NCBI GenBank assembly: GCA_015499985.1
Contig: JAAAUF010000439.1
Span: 1 to 33,326 of the forward strand
DNA length: 33,326 nucleotides
Direction: 5' to 3'
Source of the DNA: Haplosporangium gracile
Taxonomy: Eukaryota > Mortierellomycota > Mortierellomycetes > Mortierellales > Mortierellaceae
Made by a program: the position numbers and the translations under genes. Below the pieces are notes generated by a model that saw nothing but the letters and a program-made list of their open reading frames with translations, did not search any database and was not told where the DNA came from. Positions 11,555 through 20,461 of this stretch are shown here, in pieces. Positions within the stretch are counted from its first letter, which is position 1. The number at the start of each line of letters is the position of its first letter.

Positions 11555-12437
11555 GATGATGATGGTCTTTTTTGTTTGTGTTGTGTGATCGGAGGTGGTT
11601 TTTGGTATGTGAGGGAAGGTGCGAGGTGTGGGTAAGGAAGGAAGGGAGGGGAGAGGAAGGGATGAGTGAAGGTGGAGAAGGATGAAAAGGAAAGGGAAAG
11701 AGAAGAGAAAAAGACAGGGAAAAAGAAAAAGGATGATGAGGAGAGAGAAGGGTCCCTCTCCGAACCAGTCTCCGCCTGTCTGTCTCTGTCTGTCGCTCAC
11801 TCTCCCAGTCTGTGTCTCCAAGTTGCCAGTCCCAACTGTTTCTGCCTTGCCGTGATTGACGACTTTTTTTTTTGACTTTTTGTCCCCTCTTCCCCGACTC
11901 TCCTACTGGTGTCACTCTGAAGTGGTACACTGCAACTCCAGGGGGCTAAGGGAAGGGGATACACACACACACACACACATGCATGCTCACATAGAGAGAG
12001 GAAGAAAAGGCAAAAAGCCCTCACCCTGGTCTCACCGAAGGCAAGCAAATATCTTTTTAATCTCCTTTTCTCTCTCTCTCTTTCCTACTTCAACCAACCT
12101 CAATCTCTCTTTTTACTGCCAATTGCCCCTATGGCAAAGAAATAAAAATGACTCGTCCCTGGACAGGCGAACAACGGAATGGAATGTAGCCCAGGTAGGG
12201 TATCCAACTATGAACATAGGCAGAAAAAAAAATAAAAAAAAGGAAGGATGTTTGAATGTCCCAGGCGGATGATTATTTAGGCGATCAACCATTGGTCAGA
12301 CGGACGTAATAAAAAACGCTTTTTTATCCTAGCTCCATGAATGGCTAGTCGTGCTATGTAATTTGTAGATATGTAGGGTAACTTTAGGTGTAATAGGTCG
12401 AGAAGGGATATCATGCCTGATGCTAACTACTCCTCGT
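11555..12437. other. Spacer between LPMO 3' end and LCB2 5' end, with (CA)n repeat
   Basis: The spacer is purine-rich on the plus strand next to LCB2 (so a pyrimidine-rich LCB2 leader) and contains a CA dinucleotide run near 11961-11980. The long minus-strand open frames here extend the LCB2 exon upstream or follow its low-complexity leader; none shows family features. Confidence 0.7.
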
Positions 12438-13260
12438 CTAGTTCCACTTGCCCTTGAGGTTCCTCTCGATATCGTCCGAATGAGGACCTTTACCCATTTT
12501 GTCGCCAGCATTGTCACCAGGCTTGACAACGTTCTGTGGATAATGGGGAGCATCGACAATCTGGATCCCCCTATTCCGAGACCACTTGCCCTTGCTGTCA
12601 CCCTCGATCTGAACATCGGCGCAGTTGATATAGAATTGGGGCACATTCACCGCAATCCAAGACCACACAAACAGACACTTGCCCCTCTCATTACAGCTAG
12701 GCGCATTGTCGGGGATCTTGACCGGCCATTCATAGTAGAAATCCGGACACGACTCCTTGTACTCGCCAATCAAATGGAATGTCTTGCCGCCGTCGTAGCT
12801 CAACGAGTACTGGCAGAACCCACCACCATGGCGCGCTTGGTTAATTTGCTTCCCACCACTGCTGGGTTTTTTGGGCAGACCGTTATTGTAGTCGTCCTTC
12901 AGCGCAGGACCCCAGAATCGTGTCTATCCATTCCGAGAAATAAGGTCAAGAGAACACGAGAAGAGGCGTGTTAGTGACAAGACTCTTGACCATGACCGCT
13001 CCCTTAACTACCTGTTCGTATTAACTTACATTAACGATCTGACCAGCCTTGAGTTTGGTAATGGGTCCGACCTTGTTGTATCCGTTGCAAGGAAGGGTAC
13101 GCTTGGATGTGTAACCGATAAAGGCATGTGCCTCACCGTCAAACTGGTTCTTGTCGCTGATCGACCCTCGAGCCATGGGATACAGGAGCGACATGTGGGC
13201 CATTGCTGACTGTGCAAGCAACACTGCGGCCAACACCATCCAATAACGTGTGATTGCCAT
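12438..13260 (-). CDS. Secreted AA11-like lytic polysaccharide monooxygenase
   Basis: Predicted extracellular copper enzyme that oxidatively cleaves crystalline polysaccharide; AA11 members act on chitin. Two exons: 13260-13030 and 12923-12438, 238 aa, phase 0 junction. The signal peptide is residues 1-21, ending AMA, so the mature chain begins with His22 (HMSLLYP), the hallmark N-terminal copper ligand. The second histidine-brace ligand is His109 in RHGGGFCQYSLS, and an aromatic residue near the third site is in QFYINCADVQI. The disulfide-type cysteines (PCNGY, FCQY, SCPDF, SCNERGKC, NCAD) are as expected for a small LPMO. The C-terminal about 35 residues are polar and probably disordered. 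The combination of HGGGxCQ and FYxNCA is closest to AA11; AA16 or another fungal LPMO family is the alternative. Confidence 0.85.
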
Positions 13261-14191
13261 TTTTGTTTGTGTGTGTTTCGGCGATCTCTTTGTCTATGTT
13301 TGTGTTTTTTGTGTTCGTGAAAGAGAGGTTGAACGGTTTAGGGGATAGGTTGGAAAGGATATTGTTATGTTGGACGAGGTTGATTTGTTACAATGAGTCG
13401 AAATTGGGAGTGAAAAGAAGAAGACGGTAGAGATGGGAGACAAGAAGTAGGTGTGCTTTATGGGGGGACGTTACAAGGATAAGAAAGAGAAGAAGCGGAC
13501 GAAGAGAGGAAGAAGAGGGAAGGGGGCTGTTGAAGAAAAAAAACTAGGAGTAATGAGGTTGTTATAAGTCAGAAAAGTGGCCAGCTGGCGAAGAAAGGTC
13601 CATTAGAAATTAAAAAAAAAAACCCCCCCTCCCTTTTTTTCTTCGAGTTCCGTTCTGGTTGTCTCCTTGAACTGTATTGCCCGAATACAATATTACATTC
13701 TTAGTGTAGAGTAAGTAACAATGTCACAGCACTCCAATACTCAACTGAGCGGCTCCTGTCTGGAATGACTGTTTCCTTATGAGATGGGCGAGCAATGATG
13801 ATAGCAGGAGAAGAGAGAAGAGAGAATAAGAGAACAATGAAAGAGATATCAACACCTCTGTCTGCCGGCTCTACCTAGACATATTGAGATTGATTTAGTT
13901 TTTCGGCTGGTGTCTTGCGGCCAAAGGCACCCAGGAGGTTCAAGGAGGTTTTGTGCTATTATTATTTTTGGGGAAGTGCAACAAAAAAAGAGTGGCGAAC
14001 AAGTAGTCCAGTCCAACGCATTTGAGTTGAGCAAGGGGGAAGTGGGCGAGCACCGTATTATTGTTAGGTCTTTATTTTGCTATTGCCATTGAAATAAGGT
14101 CGCAAAAAGAAGGGAGGCAATAGCAATCAACAGACAAATTACAAGGATAAGAATGCCAGGCCGGAAATACCTTCGTTTGTCTTCTCTGCTG

Positions 14192-14194
<3 letters not shown>

Positions 14195-14250
<56 letters not shown>
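14195..14250. repeat. (CT)28 microsatellite
   Basis: An uninterrupted CT dinucleotide run of 56 bases in intergenic DNA. Similar but shorter CT/GA runs occur at the left window edge, near 29151-29168 and near 30375-30388. Confidence 0.95.
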
Positions 14251-14252
<2 letters not shown>

Positions 14253-15190
14253 CTCGACTTATTTCTTCTTAGTTCTCAATATCGCACATCTCTGTCTCTA
14301 TCTCTATCTCTCGTCCTTCTTTCGCTTTTTTGCCTTTTGAATACAATCTTCCGGCAACTAAAGAAAAGACCCTTGCATAATGGCACAAACGCATCTGAAC
14401 GGGCAACGGCAACAAAAAAAATAGCCTGTATGCACTAATAAACTAGATGACAAAAACGTACCATACTTTTTCTTCAGCGCGGGGCGGCATCTCTCTATCC
14501 CTGCTTGTCAAGAATTAAAATACGCGACTTCAATAGAGAGAAAGGAAGGGGGTGAAAAGAGGGGACGATGAAGGAAAGAAGGAGGAGAGAGAGAGCAATA
14601 GTGGCATGTTGGCAAACAGGAGAAGGAAGGAGTGGAGTGGAGCGAAATTGCCACCATCTGAACGGAAAGAGGGAGGAGGATAAAAAAGAAAGAAGAGGAA
14701 GAGCCTTGTTTTTGCTCTTGAGCGAGACGAGTTGGTAGTACATTTATGTTACGACGTGTTTAGGGCATCTAGTTAATCTTTTTTCGTAGTGTAGTGCTTC
14801 ACATTCTGTAACACAGTCCATTGTTCCAGCCGTGCAACCGAGAAAGGGGGAAGGGATCAAGAAAGGCGTGAGCAATACTGTGCGTTTCGATTTCGGGTTC
14901 AGGCACCTGCGAGAGTCGTGAGCCGAGCGGTATTTTTTTTATTTTATTTTATTTTTGTGCAACCAGCCTCATGCCCGTACGTACCTATTTTTGCCAGACA
15001 GACCCCTTCCAAGCTCGAAACATATCTTTGTTACTTTGTTGCTTGTGCAGCTTGTCACTGCAGTACAAACACAGGGTAAGAAGCCAAAAAAAGAAAAAAG
15101 AAAAAAAAAGGGGGGTATGAAAAGAAGGAATTTTGAAATGACATGTAGCGACGGATTGTCAAAGTGGATTGTGGGATAATTGCCGCGCAG

Positions 15191-15410
15191 TCAATAACCG
15201 CGCCGTCCGAGCCAGCGATTCGGGAGCGGATGGAGATCTAATTGTGTGGAGTGGCTTGAATAAATGTAGCTGGCTGATCCAGAAGGCGAATCACCCTCCA
15301 TACGCAGCATCAGTTCAACCAAGGTGGTCCATCCATTCCTCGCATTTTCTATACTACCCGCCTCAACGCACTTGTCGATCTCCTCATACAATAGCGGATC
15401 CCTACAAAGG
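15191..15410 (-). other. Possible coding relic, unidentified
   Basis: On the minus strand, a TTTGTAG acceptor-like site is followed by an open frame reading DPLLYEEIDKCVEAG and then NARNGWTTLVELML. The composition looks like a charged helical protein, unlike the surrounding DNA. The frame ends at a stop at 15191-15193. No clear upstream or downstream exon was found, so it may be chance or the remains of a gene. No family recognised. Confidence 0.25.
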
Positions 15411-16513
15411 GAGACCTACCAAAAATTTTTCAGCAAAAGAATGGATATGAAAACACATGTTACCGCAGGCAATGCAAAAACGGCAATCGTGGACATCTTC
15501 AGCATCGCTAGGGACAAAGGTAACATGAGAAAGAACAAGTTAATAAGCAATGTAATCTCGTTCTTGTTCTCGTCTCAAATGATTAAAGTCAGGACTTGGC
15601 AACCCTAGTCCACTTGCAAGAACCGATCCACTGGCTACACAAAAGAGATAGAGAATATAATGAGCTGGTAACAGAAGGCATCACCGCATCTCACCATATA
15701 CACTCACAAAGATTTTCCTTCTAAAAAAGCCATCCCAATATTCTGTCACCCAATAGACAATCCAACAGGACGGATGGTTTCCATCCTATTTCACCTTCAT
15801 CAAAGTAACTGCAACCCCGATCCATGTAACACATTCTTACTTTTATGCGCCCGTCCAAGCCCGTCCGAAATACGCCCTCACCACCGTAGTGATTTTCGGT
15901 AAGTCAGGCTGAAGCAATGATACTACAGCTACCACCAAACACCGCTCCGCCCTCGGGAAGTGGGGATATTGTTTTTTTGGGTTTTCGAAAAATGGACACC
16001 TGAAATCGACTGTCGGACCAGCATGTACGGGTCTAGAACAGAACCTGAATTCACCAAAGATACACCCAGGATGATAATGGTCTTACGTATGGTGGCTCCA
16101 CGACATTGTGCTCGGAAGACAAATTTGTTCTTGAGGTGAAAGTGGGAAGGAAAGAGACTAAAGGGAGGGCGACAGTGGAGTGTGGGAATGAGTATTAGAG
16201 CAGAGGGGTCCGAAATGATTACACGATCTAGTTTAGGAGCAATAAGGATAGTGGCTGGTGCGAGTTTCCTGATTGTGCGTTACGGACCGGAAAAGTGATG
16301 GGGAGATGGGAGAGAGTAAAGAAAATGGAAAGAAGCAAGGTGATGAGGGAAATGGACGAGAAAGAGTATGGCGTTTAGAAAGAAGAAGGTTAAAGTCAAA
16401 CAAGAGACGACAAGAGAAATCAACTGTGTGGTTGAAAAGGTCGTCTGACATACGCACCGACACTATCTACAAAAGGGAGTATCTCTGCTGTCAAAAAGTG
16501 GACGAGATCTAAT

Positions 16514-16837
16514 ATGGATGAGTGCACTGTTGACGAATCCGTGATCCATCATATGCAGGCCGACCGTGTGCTTGGAAACAGCCTCGCGACAGCCTGCAAA
16601 GGCAGATCTATCAGAGTCTGGCAGGTATTGAGTGATGATGGTGGTGGACGCGTTGTTATCAAGCTGTTTTGGGGTACTAATTTAAGGATGCTGTGTGCCG
16701 CAGATCCAATCGATACCAAAGGGTTCCCCCTGAATGGCAATCAGATCACGGACTACCTCCGTAAAATATCTTCCCGGCGTATTGACTCTTTGTTTGCCAA
16801 CCGCTTTCCGAAAAGTCCGAAAAAGTGGAGATTGTGA
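16514..16837 (+). pseudogene. WD40 C-terminal module relic, copy 1
   Basis: The translation contains a WD40-type strand motif (ATACKGRSIRVWQV) followed by DGGGRVVIKLFWGTNL and MLCAAD. The same module, about three quarters identical by eye at DNA level (16589-16702 against 17407-17522), recurs in the next feature. The order 'CKDGS-VRVW, DDGG, VVKLLWGSNL, LCAAG' resembles the C-terminal end of the WD40 propellers of NACHT/STAND proteins that are very numerous in Mortierella-type fungi; that link is from memory and needs a search. No N-terminal NACHT domain or P-loop is visible nearby, so this is only a fragment. The frame ends in non-homologous sequence. Confidence 0.6.
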
Positions 16838-17649
16838 GCTATTTACCTTGCTGTCACTGGGTTGCCTTTTCCGACAGGGGACACACTGTTAATCTGCAGG
16901 ACTTTTACAGCACCAAGCAACGACACCTTCTTCTCGAGGCAAGGAAAGAGAGAAAAGACGAAGAGAACCCAATAGGCGGCATAGCATTCTCGCGTGATAG
17001 ACAACAGCTTGCGGTTAGGCCTTGGGATGGCACCGTTTGGCTCTTCGATCCTCAATCCAGAACCCTTCTGACGACCAAGACGCTGATACAGGAACGAATC
17101 TTAGTGGTAACGTACTCGCCAAGCGGCCGTCAACTTGCCTTGAGCACCGACAGCTCGATCTGTCTTGGGGATCTCCAGTCAGATGAGCCAAGAACCAAAC
17201 TGGATGGACACTCCGGTCTGGTGGGCTGTATCGCCTACTCGCCGAGCGGCCAATGGCTTGCCTCCGGTAGTGAAGACGAGACGGCTCGAGTCTGGTATTG
17301 ACAGATAGGCGAGGAGGAGAGCTGACTATGCGTCTCTGTGATCCGGGGATTCTTTAGATCTGGTGAGGATGTCGTATAGGATCCGGCTGTACCTATGCAG
17401 CCTGTGACAGCCTGCAAGGATGGATCTTTCAGGGTATGGCGAGTCTCGAGTGGTGACGATGGTGGTAGAAGCGCTGTTGTCAAGTTGCTTTGGGGCAGTA
17501 ACCTTAGCTTCCTCTGTGCCGCGGGTCTGGTCTTCAAGGACGCCACTGGTCTGAGCCTGATCTGCCGAAAGCTGTTGGTTCAGCGGGGCGCTGTTGACGA
17601 CGCTTTGGCTGTGGGAGGATGTTGCGCAGTAGCCATAGTGTATATGTGA
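16825..17649 (+). pseudogene. WD40-repeat (NACHT/STAND-like) gene fragment, copy 2, with three internal stops
   Basis: One frame encodes at least three WD40 blades: IGGIAFSRDRQQLAV..DGTVWLFD; VVTYSPSGRQLALSTDSSICLGD; and GCIAYSPSGQWLASGSEDET ending ARVWY. It then runs into TGA (17299-17301), TGA (17323-17325) and TAG (17377-17379). After these the same frame resumes with VTACKDGSFRVWRVSS, VVKLLWGSNL and LCAAGLVFKDATGLS, and stops at 17647-17649. Because the frame does not shift across the stops and the blade order is continuous, this looks like one propeller end that acquired nonsense mutations. WD40 propellers are protein-binding sensor domains; a role in self/non-self recognition is known for some fungal NACHT-WD proteins but cannot be claimed for this remnant. 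Confidence 0.75.
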
Positions 17650-18230
17650 TTTTTTTTCAAGCAGAACACAGCAGAAGAATACATGATTACAAAACGAGAC
17701 TTTATATTACCTGTGCTGTTGTATTGTTGACCTCGTTTGTGCTCAGGTCAATTTGAGTCCCTGCTATCTTTTTTTTTCTGGATGGGGTCCTGACCGGGTA
17801 TGCTTTTATACGTTTCAAATCAGCAAGACCAAAAGAAAAAATACCTGTGGGCGCACTTGAATCGGCGACAAAAAAAGGTTTTACCTATTAACAACAGGAC
17901 AAGAAAATTGGGGCTATCCATATTGCATTTCATTGGATGCGGTACTCCCACGTTGTCTAATAATGAAGCTGCGGCGTTTCATGCAGGTATGCACGCGTTG
18001 TCTTCTTTTTTTCAATTGCTGTAAAAGCCGTTCATCTGTTTAATAGGAGTAGTACGCGCACGCTCCGTAAACCTTTTTTATTCGCGCAGTCACATTTTTC
18101 GATTCGATCGTCATTGAGCGGGCGTGCGGATAAAAGCGTGCGGAACGCGCTTTCGTTTTTTTGATCTCTTACCTCATCTCATTCACACCTTCCACACATT
18201 CACAACCTCTTTACAGCAACCAAAGCAAAG
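17650..18230. promoter_or_regulatory. Spacer with probable S-formylglutathione hydrolase promoter
   Basis: No gene seen. The last 120 bases before the start codon at 18231 contain a GATAAAA element (about 18128-18134), GC-rich CGTGCGG/ACGCGC repeats and a pyrimidine-rich leader ending ACCAAAGCAAAG just before ATG. These are consistent with a promoter and 5' UTR, but no specific factor site is identified. Confidence 0.45.
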
Positions 18231-20037
18231 ATGACTCTCACCCTGGTCTCGCAGAGCAAGCACTTTGGAGGACTCCTCACAAAGTACACCCATGCCTCGG
18301 CCATCAACCAATGCACCATGGCCTTCAACATCTTCCTCCCCAAGGCCGCTGCCGAGCACCAGACCAAATTCCCCGTACGTGCCAACGCGACTTGCGCCTT
18401 CTTCTTTCATTTCGTTGTTACGGTGATCAATTGATAGTATCTTGTGAGTCCATCGTCCTAACATGTATATATGTCGTCTTCAATTGATGAAAATCAAACG
18501 TGAGAATTTTTTAGGTGCTTTACTGTTTGGGAGGATTGACATCGACAGAGGACAACTTTGCTCAGAAGGCCGGTGCTGCTTCCAGGGCTGCCCAGTACGG
18601 ACTCGCTTTGGTCTTTCCCGACACCTCCCCTCGTAATGCTTTCCTGCAGATCTGACTTTATCTAACCCTGCTTTGTTGACAACTGAGACAGACAATTATG
18701 ATGGATGATTCGGCTAACCATGGATGCTGCATTGCACGATACAACATCTACTTAGGCGGTGTCGACTTCGCCGAGGCCGGTGCTAGTGATGATATTGGAT
18801 ACAGTGAGTACATTTTCCCCTTCAGCAGGAACACAGGATAACGCTTTCTGTGCCCCATCGGGTCAACTGCGGCCTCCACACAAACTCGGGCTCTAATTAC
18901 TTACGTCATACATTATTTTGTTTGATGCACTTCCTTAGGCGCTGGATTCTACTTGAACGCTACTCAGGCACCATGGAACAAGAACTGGAAGATGTACGAT
19001 TACATCTCCAAGGAGCTGCCCCAAGTTCTTTCTGCCAACCTCCCCCTCGTATGTATTTTCGGGATTTTTTGATCAGTTATGATTCAGGAACGAAAATGGC
19101 TGGATTTTTGTGGAAATAATCAATCATCTTTTGGAAACTTGCGTTCACTCACATTTGCTTCCTGTTGTCTCGGCATAGGATATCTCCCGTTCATCCATCA
19201 CCGGTCATTCCATGGTAAGAGTCAAAATCAACCACAGGATAAACAACGAACCTGCTCTAGCCCAGACATCCGATTTGTTTGGTCACGTCTCACACACACA
19301 CCAATGCTAACTTTTTCTTCTTGACATTTTTGTATTCATTAGGGTGGACATGGAGCTCTGACCATCTTCCTGAAGAACCAGACCGCCTACAAGGTAACGC
19401 ACAAAAGCAGAATACACCCGCCTTCATCTAATGGAACAAAAATCCTGCTGGAAGCTTCCTCAACTACAAAGCTCATCTCTAACACTCCTTTTTGTGTGTG
19501 CTCTATGCTTGTTAATTTAGTCGGTCTCGGCATTCGCTCCCATTTTGCATTTGACAAAGTCCAACTGGGGCCGCTTCGCTCTGCCAAAGTACTTGGGCGA
19601 TGACGAGTCGACCTGGAAGGAATACGACTCTATCGAGCTTTTCAAGCACCATCATGCCCAAAAGACGCTCCGCACCGACGTCCACGTCCTCATCGACCAG
19701 GTACAAATCACTTTTTTTTTTTTGTCAACATTAACAAAAAAAAAAAAAGTGTCGCCGCGATGAAACAGTTCCTTTTTTTTTTGTTCTTCTTCTTCGTCCT
19801 TTCTAACCGCTATCCGTTGTGAAATGCGTATTATAATAGGGCACAGGAGATAAGTTCTTGAAGGACAACTTGCACACTGCAGATTTGATCGCCTTTGTTG
19901 AGCAGGCAGAACTCAAGAACCAGTTCACGATCCGCTACCAGGACGGATATGACCACGGATACTTCTTCATCTCCACCTTTGCCAACGACCACGTCGACCA
20001 CCACGCTAAGGCCCTCGGCCTCACCCTCTCTCACTAA
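18231..20037 (+). CDS. S-formylglutathione hydrolase (esterase D family)
   Basis: Cytosolic serine hydrolase that splits S-formylglutathione into formate and glutathione, the second step of glutathione-dependent formaldehyde detoxification. Eight exons: 18231-18374, 18515-18632, 18756-18803, 18939-19048, 19179-19214, 19343-19393, 19521-19700 and 19840-20037, giving 294 aa with all junctions in phase. The alpha/beta-hydrolase triad is visible: Ser151 in GHSMGG, Asp233 in DQGTGDKFL and His268 in DGYDHGYFF. Family signatures LYCLGGLTSTEDNF, GAGFYLNATQAPW and SNWGRFALPKYLG are present. The GLTC cysteine commonly found in this family is Ser here (GLTS). Exon 5 is only 36 nt and carries the nucleophile serine. 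Length is normal (about 280-295 aa). The gene is convergent with the Argonaute gene, 424 bases apart. Confidence 0.95.
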
Positions 20038-20461
20038 GATCTCTCACCTAAAGAGGATACATAAAGACAAAATAAGGGCATGGTATCCCTGAACCACCAT
20101 TTTGTTAACAACCAGCAATAAAAAAACAACCAAAAGGCAAATTTTTTTATTTGCTGCTTTTCTCGCATGCTCCAAAGTCAGAGGACAACATATCCAGGCT
20201 TTGACCATGCAAAAAACCCCCCCCCCCCCCCAACATAAACAAACGAATTTTGAGGCTCTTGAACACTGCAAGTTGCTACTCATGGATATACTAATATTCT
20301 TTCTTTTCCTTCCCTTTTGATATTTTGATATTTGATAATCGGCTCCTGTCACTCCTGCCTTGTTTCTTACGTTAGAGAGGTGGGAGCGGGGACGGGGAAA
20401 ATGGGTGATTGTTATTTTTTTTGTCTCTAAGACGAGGGCAGCGCCTTGCTACTGTCGCCTT
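20038..20461. other. Convergent 3' intergenic spacer with C15 tract
   Basis: This 424-base region separates the 3' ends of the hydrolase (plus) and Argonaute (minus) genes. It contains a run of 15 C at 20217-20231 immediately after six A, and AT-rich sequence that may serve both 3' UTRs. No gene seen. Confidence 0.7.

Larger units (their letters stand above)
13261..16513. other. Gene-poor region
   Basis: The first part is the LPMO upstream region. The rest is AT-rich and low-complexity DNA, with poly-A/poly-C tracts near 13612-13640, the CT microsatellite at 14195-14250, and purine-rich stretches. Only one stretch looks faintly protein-like (minus strand, 15191-15410). I see no complete gene and no transposase or reverse transcriptase motif. 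Confidence 0.6.

Noticed and set aside
11283..11930. 215-codon minus-strand frame over the LCB2 leader
   Set aside because: It overlaps the LCB2 first exon in a different frame, and its Pro/Ser/Leu-rich reading comes from CT-rich DNA.
15840..15990. Sequence with repeated CCCGTCC units and a GATTTTCGGTAAG segment that could be a transposon end
   Set aside because: No matching inverted copy, target duplication or transposase was found in the window.
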